This document shows positions 27,695 through 38,558 of a DNA stretch of 64,000 nucleotides, piece by piece. Within the stretch, counting starts at the first letter, position 1. Each line of letters begins with the position of its first letter. The notes under the pieces were generated by a model, which was not told the origin of the DNA, searched no databases, and saw only the letters and a program-made list of their open reading frames with translations. The position numbers were made by a program, and so were the translations under genes. The stretch is from Thermoguttaceae bacterium. GTDB taxonomy: Bacteria > Planctomycetota > Planctomycetia > Pirellulales > Thermoguttaceae. Location: positions 18,543 to 82,542 of the forward strand of contig JARKPK010000082.1 of NCBI GenBank assembly GCA_029975295.1, in the 5' to 3' direction.

Positions 27695-28729
27695 ATGCCT
27701 TATGCGATTTCGTTTGCTGCCCGCCCCTTTCGTTGGCTTGGTCGGCATGCGCCCACCGAGCGGCGATTGGCCGTCGCTCTGCTTCTCGCGTTTCTGAGCC
27801 AGCCGATTGCCGGCGCCGCAGAGGCGTTGCCCGCCAAGCCCGAATCCGGATCGGCCGTGGCCGCCACGCTGACCGCGGCCTTGGCCGACCCCGATCGGCA
27901 GGTCCGCTTGGAGGCGGCTCGAGCCTTGGAACGAATTGGTCCCGGCTGCACCGACATGGTTGCCCGGTGTTTGCAGCACGGCGACGCTAGCGTTCGCGTC
28001 GGGGCAATCATCGTCTTGGCCCGTTTCGGCGCCGAGGCGAAACAGGCCGTGCCCGCCCTGATCCAATGCCTGAGCGACCCGGTGGTCGAGGTTCGTTTTG
28101 CGGCGGCTCGGGCGCTGCGCGCTGTGGGCCGCGAGGCCCAAGCAGCGGCGCCGGCGTTGTCGCGGTTGCTGGCCGACCCCGACCGCTTGGTGCGCATGAA
28201 CTCGGCCGACGCGTTGGAGGCAATCGGCCCGCCGGCCGTTGCCCCGACAGCGGCGATGCTCGTTTCGTCGCCCGACGCCGCCGCGCGAATGGCCTCGGCG
28301 GATGTTCTCCGCCGAATCGGCGCCGAAGCCGCTCCCGCCGTGCCGGCGTTGGCCGGCGCGATGAGCGATCCTGCCCCCGAGGTGCGCAATGCCGCCGCCC
28401 AAGCGTTGCGGGCGATCGACCGAGCGTCGCTCCCGGCCGCCGCCGCCCTGGCAGCCGCCATGAACGATCCCGATCGAACCGTCCGGCTTTCGGCCGCCGG
28501 GGCCCTGGAGCGCCTGGGCACCGCCGCCTTGACCCATGTTGCGGCTCAACTGAACTCCAACGACTGGCAAACGCGCGCGCTGGCCATTCGCGTAATTGAG
28601 CTTTATGGCCCCGACGCCCGAGACGCCGCCCCCGCCCTTTCCGCCCGATTGCTCGACCCCGAGCCAGCCGTCCGCGAGGCCGCCGCCCGAGCCCTCCGGG
28701 CGGTTTTGGGGAAGGAGAGCTCGCCCTAA
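27695..28729 (+). CDS. Secreted HEAT-repeat (PBS lyase-like) protein
   Basis: A 344-residue protein with a signal peptide (LAVALLLAFLSQPIAGAAEA, cleavage near 44) followed by roughly eight tandem helical repeats of about 36 residues. The repeats follow the pattern DPDRQVRLEAARALERIG, which recurs with conserved Asp-Pro, Val-Arg, Ala-Ala and Ala-Leu positions to the C-terminus. These are HEAT/PBS-lyase repeats, a protein-binding scaffold; no catalytic domain is present. GGGAGA precedes the ATG. The target is unknown. Such exported HEAT proteins are frequent in planctomycetes. Confidence 0.88.
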   Translation: MPYAISFAARPFRWLGRHAPTERRLAVALLLAFLSQPIAGAAEALPAKPESGSAVAATLTAALADPDRQVRLEAARALERIGPGCTDMVARCLQHGDASVRVGAIIVLARFGAEAKQAVPALIQCLSDPVVEVRFAAARALRAVGREAQAAAPALSRLLADPDRLVRMNSADALEAIGPPAVAPTAAMLVSSPDAAARMASADVLRRIGAEAAPAVPALAGAMSDPAPEVRNAAAQALRAIDRASLPAAAALAAAMNDPDRTVRLSAAGALERLGTAALTHVAAQLNSNDWQTRALAIRVIELYGPDARDAAPALSARLLDPEPAVREAAARALRAVLGKESSP

Positions 28730-29219
28730 CGCAGAATTAATCGATGCCGCCCACGAAGTGAAGCTCGCCGTTCTTCCGTGATTCGGTCCGCCAAGCGGCG
28801 CGCAAGCGCAGGCCCCGACGCCGGAACCGTTGAGCAACCAAGCGGCTGTAAGCGCACGATTGCGGGCCAGCTTGAACTAAACCGCTATCGCCCGAAACGC
28901 GGGTTCGCGCCGCCGGTTCCTGGCGGCTGGTGATCCCCCATTCGGCCGCAGGGCCGGTCGCCCCAAGCGAAACCTGAAAACGCTGGCAGACCACCGGTGC
29001 GGCTGCTATGATAAAGCCGGTGAGCGGAAACGGTCTTTCCAATCGGGCGTTCGCGCCGGCGCGGAAAACGTTCGACAAGGCGTGCGAACGAACCGGCGAG
29101 GGGAATCCTGTCGCCGGCGCTGCATCGCGGCGCCCCGGGAATGGCCGCTGTTGAGATAGCCGTTGCCGGAAGCCGAGATATTTAACGGCGACGACGGCCC
29201 TCCGCGGGGGCGGCACCTT
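28730..29219. other. Spacer upstream of the Ser/Thr kinase gene
   Basis: 490 nt with no gene I can support. It holds a candidate promoter at 28983-29012 that would give the kinase gene a leader of about 200 nt. Confidence 0.5.
28983..29012 (+). promoter_or_regulatory. Candidate extended -10 promoter for the kinase gene
   Basis: CTGGCA (28983-28988) and TATGAT (29007-29012) are 18 nt apart; the -10 box is preceded by TGC, giving an extended -10 element. Confidence 0.45.
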
Positions 29220-30746
29220 ATGCCCAAACCCAACGTCCAAACTTTCGTCGATCTCGTGGAACGAAGCGGTCTGGTCGACAAAGACCAACTGACCGATGCG
29301 CTGATCGAAGCGAACAAAGCCACCGAGGGTCGGGCGCAAGACGACGTCGATCTGCTCGCCGAGCAGTTGATTTCGCGCGGGCTGATCCCCCGTTGGCAGG
29401 CCGAGCGCCTGCTCGAAGGCCGTTACAAGGGCTTCTTCCTCAAGCAGTACAAGCTGCTCAGCCAATTGGGCCGCGGGGGAATGAGCGCGGTCTATCTGGC
29501 CGAACACGTGCTCATGCATCGCCGCGTGGCGATTAAAATCCTGCCGAAAGACCGCGTGGCCGATAGTTCGTACCTCGCCCGCTTCCACCGCGAGGCCCAG
29601 GCCGCCGCCGCGCTCGATCACCGGAACATCGTTCGCGCCTACGACGTCGATCAGGACAACGGCCAGCACTTCATGGTGATGGAGTACGTCGAAGGGCGCG
29701 ATCTGCAACAGATCGTCAAACAAGAAGGCCCGCTCGACTATCCCACGGCCGCCGAGTTCATCCGCCAGGCGGCCGAAGGTTTGGCCCATGCCCATCAGGC
29801 CAACTTGATCCATCGTGATGTGAAGCCGGCCAATCTTTTGGTCGATCGGCGAAACGTGGTCAAGCTGCTCGACTTGGGCCTGGCGCGGTTCACGGACGAG
29901 GATCGCGCGTCGCTCACCGTGGCCTACGACGAAAACGTGCTCGGCACGGCCGACTACCTTGCGCCGGAACAGGCCATCGACAGCCATGGAGTGGACGCGC
30001 GCGCCGACATCTACAGCCTCGGGTGCACCTTGTACTTCTTATTGACCGGCCACCCGCCTTTCGCCGAGGGCACGCTGCCGCAACGGTTGATGGCGCACCA
30101 AAAGCAGCAACCGCCGAGCATCTACAACGATCGGCCCGACGCCCCGGCCGATCTGGTCGAAATTTGCATGAAGATGATGGCCAAGCGGCCGGAACGCCGC
30201 TACCAATCGGCGCGCGAGGCGGCTCAAGCGCTGGCTCAATGGCTGACTTCGCGCGGGCACAAGATTCGCGCGTCGGAATCGAGCGCCGAATTGCCTGTTG
30301 CCCAAGTGTTGTCGATCAACGAGTCGGGGCGCGGTTCCGCTCTCGATCCGCGGCGGCCCGACTCGAAATCGGCGAACTCGGGCGATTCCGGCTCGGGCGG
30401 GCCGGTGCGCCGCCGCGATTCGAGCGTCGTGGGCCGCCCGCGAGAACTGACCGACACCGTTTCCCACCTCGAACATCCGACGGTCAAGGGTTTGCCGGGC
30501 CGCCGGGCTGATTCGCGCAGTTCCGAAAACGTGCTTTCCGGCAACCGCCCATCGGCATCGAAAATCGTCGTTGCCGACGACCGCTCGCCCAGTTCGCGGG
30601 TGAAAAAGAACCCGTTGACCGATGAGCAACTGGCCGCCTACCTCCGCAAGCGCAAACAACCGCCGGTGGTGCTCTACGCGATGATCGGCGCCGGCGCGCT
30701 GGTCGCGGTGATTCTGCTGATCCTGTTGCTGATTCGCAGTTTGTAG
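29220..30746 (+). CDS. Membrane-anchored Ser/Thr protein kinase
   Basis: A 508-residue Hanks-type kinase. Residues 1-75 form an N-terminal module (LTDALIEANKATEGRAQ, then LISRGLIPRWQAERLLEGRYKGFFL) that I know from planctomycete kinases. The kinase domain runs from about 77 to 350: glycine loop GRGGMSAV 84-91, VAIK with Lys106, catalytic HRD 198-200, DLG 218-220 in place of DFG, and APE 248-250. A Ser/Arg-rich linker leads to a single C-terminal transmembrane segment at about 484-506, so the kinase domain faces the cytoplasm and almost nothing lies outside. The start at ATG 29220 is preferred to a TTG at 29163. It may signal through FHA proteins such as the one at 2145. Confidence 0.93.
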   Translation: MPKPNVQTFVDLVERSGLVDKDQLTDALIEANKATEGRAQDDVDLLAEQLISRGLIPRWQAERLLEGRYKGFFLKQYKLLSQLGRGGMSAVYLAEHVLMHRRVAIKILPKDRVADSSYLARFHREAQAAAALDHRNIVRAYDVDQDNGQHFMVMEYVEGRDLQQIVKQEGPLDYPTAAEFIRQAAEGLAHAHQANLIHRDVKPANLLVDRRNVVKLLDLGLARFTDEDRASLTVAYDENVLGTADYLAPEQAIDSHGVDARADIYSLGCTLYFLLTGHPPFAEGTLPQRLMAHQKQQPPSIYNDRPDAPADLVEICMKMMAKRPERRYQSAREAAQALAQWLTSRGHKIRASESSAELPVAQVLSINESGRGSALDPRRPDSKSANSGDSGSGGPVRRRDSSVVGRPRELTDTVSHLEHPTVKGLPGRRADSRSSENVLSGNRPSASKIVVADDRSPSSRVKKNPLTDEQLAAYLRKRKQPPVVLYAMIGAGALVAVILLILLLIRSL

Positions 30747-30859
30747 AACCGCGAGCAAACCGCCGCGATCGCCGCCCGCGGTGCGCGGTCCGGTCGCACC
30801 GGCAAGGTCTGTTGGTCTTGGGAAGGGCGCGAACCGAATTCCCTCCGCCGCGGCGATCG

Positions 30860-33439
<2,580 letters not shown>

Positions 33440-33526
33440 TCAACTCGCCCCAAACACGCCCGACTCGGCAAGCCGCCTGAGTCAATGATGTTCATTCGGC
33501 AGCTCGTCGGGCCGGCCGGCGCGGCA

Positions 33527-33838
33527 TCACGACAGTTTGCCCACTCGGAACCGCAAATCGACCACCGGCCCGCCGGGCAGTCGGGCATTCAGCTTGGCGA
33601 TGATCTCCGCTTTCATAAACCCCAACTCTTGCAGCAGCGCCGAATGAGCGGCCAACACCTCGAGCTTGCCGCCGCGAAACGCCCCCAGGCGGGTTTGTTC
33701 GGCCAACCAGGGCCCTACCGCCTCGCGCCAGGCTGCTTCGCACTCCTCGGCCGTGCGCGTCCGGTTCAATCCGCGCCGAGCCATCAATTCGGCCACGACA
33801 TTCCCAATCGGCTGCGGTTCGCCGCGTTCTCGGCCCAT
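33527..33838 (-). CDS. dciA: DciA-like DUF721 protein
   Basis: A 103-residue DUF721 protein. The fold signature is clear: IGNVVAELMARRGLNR, then CEAAWREAVGPWLAEQTRLGAFRGGKLEVLAAHSALLQELGFMKAEIIAKLNARL. DciA proteins bind the replicative helicase DnaB and help load it in bacteria that lack DnaC or DnaI. Location supports this: the ATG overlaps the dnaN stop codon by one base (TGATG), and gyrB follows 114 nt later. The family name is firm, the helicase-loading role is inferred from characterised relatives. Confidence 0.85.
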   Translation of the reverse strand: MGRERGEPQPIGNVVAELMARRGLNRTRTAEECEAAWREAVGPWLAEQTRLGAFRGGKLEVLAAHSALLQELGFMKAEIIAKLNARLPGGPVVDLRFRVGKLS

Positions 33839-34953
33839 CAGCCTTTTCCTCGCAACATCGGCATGACCACGTACTGATAGTTGTCGCCGGCGGTAAAGAG
33901 CACCGGCGCATCCAAATCGCGCAACTCAACGCCCACAGACGTTTGCGATTCGAGCACCCGAAGGAACTCCGCCACGTACAACGGATCGAGCTCGACGCTC
34001 TGCCCCGGGCCCTCGTAGCTGATCGGCAGTTCCACCTGCGCGTCGCCAAGGTTCGGCCCCTGGCTGCTCAACACCAATCGCCCCGTCTCAAAGTTGAACT
34101 CTACCCCTCGATGCTCCTTATCGGTCACCACCGCCGCCTGCCTGACGCTGCGCAACCACTGATCCACCGGCAGCTCGACGCGCAACTTGGCCGGGCTCTT
34201 CGGCAGCACGTCGCGCCATTGCGGAAACCGTCCCTCGAGCAATCGGCCGAAAAAGAGCACCTTCGCCCCTTCCACCCAGAGACTATTGCCGTCGGCCGCA
34301 AAACGCACCTCGCCGTCCTCGTCGGCCAGCACCCGCTCCAACGATTGCATCGCTCGGGCGGGAACGATCGGATTGTTCCCGGCAGCGGGATTCTCCGCGC
34401 CGCCGCGCGCCGGACCATACAATGTTGCCAGCCGCCGACCATCGGTCGCAACGGCCGTCAGCTTCTCCGGCTCGATCTCCCACAACACGCCGCCCAACGC
34501 GTAGCGCCCGCTGTCGGTTTCAACGGCGAAAATCGTGCGGCGAATCATCTCGCGCAGCAAGCCCGCCGAAACGAAGCAACCGCCCTCGGGCGGCTTATCG
34601 AGCTCGGGAAACTCTCGCGGATCGATCGTCGGCAATTGGTACTTGCTCCATCGCCCGCGAACCAGCATCTTTCCGCCGTCGCCTTCGATGGTCACTTCGT
34701 CTTCCGAGCTTTCCCGCAAAATGGCGCCCATCGTGCTCAAAGGCAAAAGCGCTTCGCCGCCGGCGGCCACCTGCACGTTTTCCACCGCGACGCGCACGCC
34801 GATTTCCAAGTCGGTGCCAGTCAGCGTTGTTGCCTCGTCGCCGGCGACCAGTTTCAAGCAACTCAGGGCCGCCTTGGGCGAACGCGCCGAAGCGGCGGTG
34901 GCCGCCAAACTGAACGATTCCAACAGCTTCGCTCGATCACACGTGATCTTCAT
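33838..34953 (-). CDS. dnaN: DNA polymerase III sliding clamp (beta)
   Basis: A 371-residue ring-forming processivity factor, normal length for three clamp domains. It opens with MKITCDRAKLLESFSLAATAA and has conserved blocks FVSAGLLREMIRRTIFAV, ALGGVLWEIEPEKLTAVATDGRRLA and IVPARAMQSLERVL, ending with YQYVVMPMLRGKG where the usual MPMRL motif stands. Ribosome-binding site GGGAA precedes the ATG. It lies 432 nt downstream of dnaA and is coupled to dciA by a one-base overlap. Confidence 0.96.
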   Translation of the reverse strand: MKITCDRAKLLESFSLAATAASARSPKAALSCLKLVAGDEATTLTGTDLEIGVRVAVENVQVAAGGEALLPLSTMGAILRESSEDEVTIEGDGGKMLVRGRWSKYQLPTIDPREFPELDKPPEGGCFVSAGLLREMIRRTIFAVETDSGRYALGGVLWEIEPEKLTAVATDGRRLATLYGPARGGAENPAAGNNPIVPARAMQSLERVLADEDGEVRFAADGNSLWVEGAKVLFFGRLLEGRFPQWRDVLPKSPAKLRVELPVDQWLRSVRQAAVVTDKEHRGVEFNFETGRLVLSSQGPNLGDAQVELPISYEGPGQSVELDPLYVAEFLRVLESQTSVGVELRDLDAPVLFTAGDNYQYVVMPMLRGKG

Positions 34954-35385
34954 GGTTCCCGTCTCGCTTTCTTCGATCCATCAACGTCTTCAGAGCCTTT
35001 TGTCCATTCGCTTTCGTTCTAAGATTCTCGGGGGCAATCCTGCCGCAAGGATCCTACTCTCTCCCGCCCGGCATCGATGTCTTGAGTTGTTCGCCCGCGG
35101 TTTGCTGCTTCGTTGCGGTTGCAATCAGCACATCTTTCCGGCCTGCTTCCTTCTTGCTTCTTGTTCTTAAGAAACAGAAGCAGTAGTAGGGCGACGGCCG
35201 AAAGTGATAGTCTTTTGCGATTCGTTGCCGCAATCGTCTCCGGGCCATGCAGTTGGCGGGCGACTCCTGCCTGGGAAAACCTGTCTGCCTCGCGTCAGTG
35301 ATTTGTCGATCGCGTGTCGATGATGTTGGCAAGTGCCGCGTCCGACGGACGAAACCGGGTTTTGCCTTCGCACATTGAAACGCGA
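34954..35385. other. dnaA-dnaN intergenic region, candidate origin-proximal region
   Basis: 432 nt with no gene. It is locally richer in A and T than the surroundings and contains a 24-bp imperfect inverted repeat at 35157-35180 (two 12-nt arms, two mismatches, with TTCTTAAGAA at the centre). I searched both strands for the DnaA box TTATCCACA and found no copy with fewer than two mismatches; the nearest is TTGTCCATT at 35000. A weak promoter-like pair for dnaN may lie near 35200. Whether this is oriC is not shown by the sequence. Confidence 0.4.
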
Positions 35386-36495
35386 TCAACACTCCTTCAA
35401 CATGTTTTGCACGGCCGACACCGCTTGTTGCACTTCGACTTCCGTGAGCAGCATTTGCTTCAGCTTGTGATATCCGTGCGAGATGGTTGTATGATCTCGG
35501 TTGCCGAAATAGCGGCCCAACTCGGGCAACGTGCTGCCAGCGATCTCACGTGCAAGGTAGATGGCCGTGTCGCGGGCAACGACCACCGCGCGGCGCCGCG
35601 ACTTGCTGCGCATTTGCCCCAAAGTAACCCCGAAGTGGCGAGCCGTTGCTGCCGCGATTTCTTTCACAGAAGGCGTGCTCTTCCCGCCGAAGGTGGCCAG
35701 GAACCGTCGTGCTTGTTCCAGCGTGATCGGCCGACCTTCCAACGTCGCGCGCTCGCCAAGCTGTATCAGCGCGCCGAGAAGTTGCGGAGCGCTAAGCGGC
35801 AACCGATCGGCCAACAAGGCCACCGCGGCCGAGTCGATGACCAAACCCAAGGTGGCCGACCAACGCTCGAGCAGCAACCGCCGCACCTCGTTGCCGGGCA
35901 ACCGCACAGGCACGAGCAGCCCGCCATGAAAACGGCTGCGAAGCGCTGCGGCAACTTCCAACCAAGTCGAGGGCGGGCTCAATGCCGTGCCGATCACGCG
36001 CCGTCCGTCGGCGATCAATGCGTCGATCGTGTGCAACAGTTCCTCTTGTGCGGCCGTCTTGCCGGCCAAACGAGGAATGTTTTCGATCACCAGCAACTCC
36101 GCTTCACGATACTTCCGGCGAAAGTCCGTTGTGGCCTGGGCGGCGATCGCTTCGTGCAATTCAAGGGCGAATTCGTCAGCCGCCACGCACTGAACCCGCC
36201 GCCGCTGACGCCCACGAGCCGACCATCCGGCGGCGATCCCCAACGCCAGATGCGACTTGCCCGAGCCGCTCGGCCCGAAAAAGAGCAACGGGTTGAAATG
36301 ATCGTGCCCGTCGCCTTCGAGGACCGTTTGCACGGCCACCTCAGCCAAGCGGTTTTCCGGCCCGACGAGAAATTCCTCGCCGCGGCTGCTTGGTCGGCCA
36401 CGCAAGGCCCCGCCCGTCAGGGTTGGGGTTGGGCCGGGCAACGGAAGCGAAACAACTCCGCAATCCACTGGCGGCTCCGTCCTTCGGAGAATCAA
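35386..36495 (-). CDS. dnaA: Replication initiator DnaA (short form)
   Basis: A 369-residue DnaA that lacks the usual helicase-interacting domain I and linker II: only about 45 residues precede the AAA+ domain. Walker A GPSGSGKS is at 74-81; the Walker B region reads LLVIEN (134-139) where most DnaAs have two aspartates. The Arg-finger region LRSRFHGGL (about 185-193) is intact. Domain IV (about 275-369) carries the DNA-binding signature GNRDHTTISHGYHKL at 331-345, very close to the canonical GGRDHTTV motif. Its place before dnaN, dciA and gyrB supports a true initiator. Reduced N-termini would imply an altered way of recruiting helicase, perhaps through DciA. Confidence 0.9.
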   Translation of the reverse strand: MILRRTEPPVDCGVVSLPLPGPTPTLTGGALRGRPSSRGEEFLVGPENRLAEVAVQTVLEGDGHDHFNPLLFFGPSGSGKSHLALGIAAGWSARGRQRRRVQCVAADEFALELHEAIAAQATTDFRRKYREAELLVIENIPRLAGKTAAQEELLHTIDALIADGRRVIGTALSPPSTWLEVAAALRSRFHGGLLVPVRLPGNEVRRLLLERWSATLGLVIDSAAVALLADRLPLSAPQLLGALIQLGERATLEGRPITLEQARRFLATFGGKSTPSVKEIAAATARHFGVTLGQMRSKSRRRAVVVARDTAIYLAREIAGSTLPELGRYFGNRDHTTISHGYHKLKQMLLTEVEVQQAVSAVQNMLKEC

Positions 36496-37010
36496 ACCTT
36501 CTCAGAACCAGCAAACGATTGGCCGACGAACACAAGCAAAGAACCGTTCACGGACACCAACCGCGCAATGCGCCCACCGGCTGGCCGTCTCTCTTGGCAA
36601 CACGGGGAATAAACCGCTATTCTAACGGTTGATCGGCCTTTTCGGTAGTTGCCCGACCGTCGCCCCAAGGGCCTTTTTTTGCCGTCTCCTGCTCAGCAAA
36701 TGCGCGATGCCGCCGGGCTAACAGGTTGGAGCGAGGTTCTCTCCAGACGGCCGTGCGCGCGGCGAATTGTTCGCTCGTTGAAAATTGCGCAATAGTGCGG
36801 TTTTCGCCGGCAAACGCCCCGCAAAGGTGGGTTCCAACAGCAGCCCTCGCCGGTGCCCGGTTCGAAAAAACGCCCGGCCGCAAACGGCCGCCCGAAGACG
36901 GCGACCGTCACTGGCCCGACCGGCCCGGGCAAAGGCGCGTGGATGGGCCCCGGCCTCCCCGTCCGAGGCGACTGCGTTGGCAACTGCCCTCTGATGACGA
37001 AAGACGATTG
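36496..37010. other. Divergent spacer between dnaA and rlmN
   Basis: 515 nt without a gene. A candidate dnaA -10 box is at 36619-36624. A weak hairpin followed by seven Ts (36662-36680, rightward) is present, but no gene is transcribed into it from the left. No DnaA box matching the consensus was seen. Confidence 0.45.
36619..36624 (-). promoter_or_regulatory. Possible dnaA promoter -10 box
   Basis: On the minus strand TAGAAT (36624-36619) matches the -10 consensus at 5 of 6 positions. No good -35 box lies 16-18 nt upstream. The dnaA ATG is about 125 nt downstream. Confidence 0.3.
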
Positions 37011-38087
37011 ATGCTCGACCCCCCGAACCAGCCCTGCCCATCTGCCCCGGCGCTCCCCCATTTCCGCGATCAAAGCGACGCCCAACTGCGCCAGTGGCTG
37101 GCCGATCGCGATGCGCCCGGCTTCCGGCTCGGACAGATTCTTCGCTGGGCGTACACGCGAGCGATCCCGGAGTTCGCCGCGATGACCGATCTGCCGGCCG
37201 ACTTGCGCGCCCATCTGGCCGGCGCATTCCGTTTGTGGGTGTCGAAACCGGTCGCCCATCGCAAGGCCGACGACGGCAGCGAAAAGCTCCTGCTCGAACT
37301 CGACGACGCGGCAACCATCGAGTGCGCCGTGCTCCGCGACGATCGCGGGCACTGCACCGCATGCATCAGTTCGCAAGTGGGCTGCGGAATGGGCTGCGCA
37401 TTCTGCGCCAGCGGAATCGACGGCGTTGCCCGAAATCTCTCGACCGGCGAAATTGTCGAACAACTCCTGCAATTGAACTGCGCCGTCGCCTCGGCCGTCC
37501 CCCCGCAACGGCTCACGCACATTGTGGTGATGGGCATGGGCGAGCCGCTGGCGAACCTCGACGCCGTTTGGAACGCCCTCGAACGCGGCCGGGTCGCCCT
37601 GGGCATCAGCGCACGGCGAATCACGATTTCCACCGTCGGCCTGCCCCAGGGAATCCGAGAGCTGGCCCGACGGGGAAGCCAATACCACCTGGCCGTTTCC
37701 CTCCATGCCGCCACCGACGAACTGCGCAGCCGGATCGTGCCGGCCAACCGCCGCATCGGGCTGGCCGAGGTCATGGCCGCCGCCGACGAATATTTCAATA
37801 TCACCGGCCGACGGGTGATGTTCGAATACGTCATGTTGGCTGGCTTGAACGATCAGCCGTCGCACGCCCATCAGTTGGTGGCCTTGCTGAAAGGGCGGCC
37901 GGCGCTGGTCAACCTGATTCCGCTGAACTCCGTGCCCGAGCTGCCCTACCAAACCCCCGAGCCTTCCGTCGTCGAGCAATTCGCCGCTATCCTCCGCCGG
38001 GGTGGGTTGAACATCGAAGTTCGACGCCGCAAGGGCGACCAGATCGACGCGGCCTGCGGCCAGCTCCGCCGCCGGCGCTCGCCGTAG
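37011..38087 (+). CDS. rlmN: 23S rRNA/tRNA adenine-C2 methyltransferase RlmN
   Basis: A 358-residue radical-SAM methyltransferase that methylates A2503 of 23S rRNA and A37 of some tRNAs. The cluster-binding CxxxCxxC is CGMGCAFC with Cys125, 129 and 132. The methyl-carrying cysteine near the C-terminus is in QIDAACGQLR (about 349), and the conserved partner motif GMGEPLAN is present. N-terminal helical domain: QLRQWLADRDAPGFRLGQILRWAY. I chose ATG 37011, which gives the standard length; the frame continues 95 codons upstream but that part is Arg/Pro-rich. The ribosome-binding site is weak (GAAAG). Confidence 0.95.
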   Translation: MLDPPNQPCPSAPALPHFRDQSDAQLRQWLADRDAPGFRLGQILRWAYTRAIPEFAAMTDLPADLRAHLAGAFRLWVSKPVAHRKADDGSEKLLLELDDAATIECAVLRDDRGHCTACISSQVGCGMGCAFCASGIDGVARNLSTGEIVEQLLQLNCAVASAVPPQRLTHIVVMGMGEPLANLDAVWNALERGRVALGISARRITISTVGLPQGIRELARRGSQYHLAVSLHAATDELRSRIVPANRRIGLAEVMAAADEYFNITGRRVMFEYVMLAGLNDQPSHAHQLVALLKGRPALVNLIPLNSVPELPYQTPEPSVVEQFAAILRRGGLNIEVRRRKGDQIDAACGQLRRRRSP

Positions 38088-38234
38088 TCGGTCCCCAGGC
38101 TGGGCAGAATGAACCGTTGATGGTTCTGCCAAACAGAAGCAACTCGCCGCCAACGAGTCGGGGGCGAACACCGGCGCCGGCCCTGCCGGCACAGCCCAGA
38201 TGCCGACTTGTCTGGCGGAAGGGGAAATGGGCTT

Positions 38235-38313
38235 CTCTTGGCTCGAAGGGTGCAGCGGCTCGTCTCGGCTCATAGAGCAAAGCACGGCGGGACAAGCCCG
38301 CCGTGGCACCCGC
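38235..38313. repeat. 79-bp direct repeat, copy 1, containing hairpin family A
   Basis: Aligns without gaps to 38559-38637 (about 71 of 79 identical; the last 33 nt identical). The right part, 38283-38305, is a perfect hairpin: arms CACGGCGGG and CCCGCCGTG with a 5-nt loop ACAAG, that is CTTGT on the other strand, flanked by GGCACCC. Confidence 0.85.
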
Positions 38314-38344
38314 TAGGTTTGCTGTGGCAGCCGCTTGTTTTGCG

Positions 38345-38395
38345 GCTGGGTGGCCGCGATAGCTCGGCCATTGCGGGGCCGTAAGGCACAAGAGG
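38345..38395. repeat. 51-bp repeat family B, copy 1
   Basis: Aligns without gaps to 38417-38467 (about 44 of 51 identical). Between constant flanks CTGGGTGGCC and GGCACAAGAGGG it can fold as arms CCGCGATAG and CCATTGCGG. One C:G pair of copy 2 is here a G:C pair, which is a compensated change. Confidence 0.8.
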
Positions 38396-38416
38396 GCGGA
38401 AACGTGCGACACTTTC

Positions 38417-38467
38417 GCTGGGTGGCCCCGATAGCTCTGCTATCGGGGTGCCGTGAGGCACAAGAGG
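38417..38467. repeat. 51-bp repeat family B, copy 2
   Basis: Second copy, 72 nt to the right of copy 1. The core is a perfect 9-bp hairpin: arms CCCCGATAG and CTATCGGGG with loop CTCTG. Confidence 0.8.
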
Positions 38468-38517
38468 GTTGGTTTGAAAGGCGTACCACCGGCGGCAGGG
38501 CAGCATCGGCCGATTGT

Positions 38518-38544
38518 GTGCCACTGCCGGCTTGCCCGGCAGTG
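38518..38544 (+). repeat. Hairpin family A, perfect TGCCGG-type copy
   Basis: Arms CACTGCCGG (38522-38530) and CCGGCAGTG (38536-38544) with loop CTTGC, preceded by GTGC. These 27 nt are identical to the copies inside murA (56281-56307) and lplA (57198-57224). Confidence 0.85.
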
Positions 38545-38558
38545 CGGGGACTTGGTTG

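Noticed and set aside
36662..36680. Hairpin plus seven Ts as a terminator
   Set aside because: The stem is only 4 bp, and no rightward gene ends before it; dnaA and rlmN diverge from this spacer.
34954..37010. DnaA boxes around dnaA
   Set aside because: Only sites with two or more mismatches to TTATCCACA were found; not better than chance.
36693..38309. A 538-codon minus-strand frame over rlmN and its downstream repeats
   Set aside because: It lies over the convincing rlmN gene, and its N-terminal part is only a translation of the repeats.
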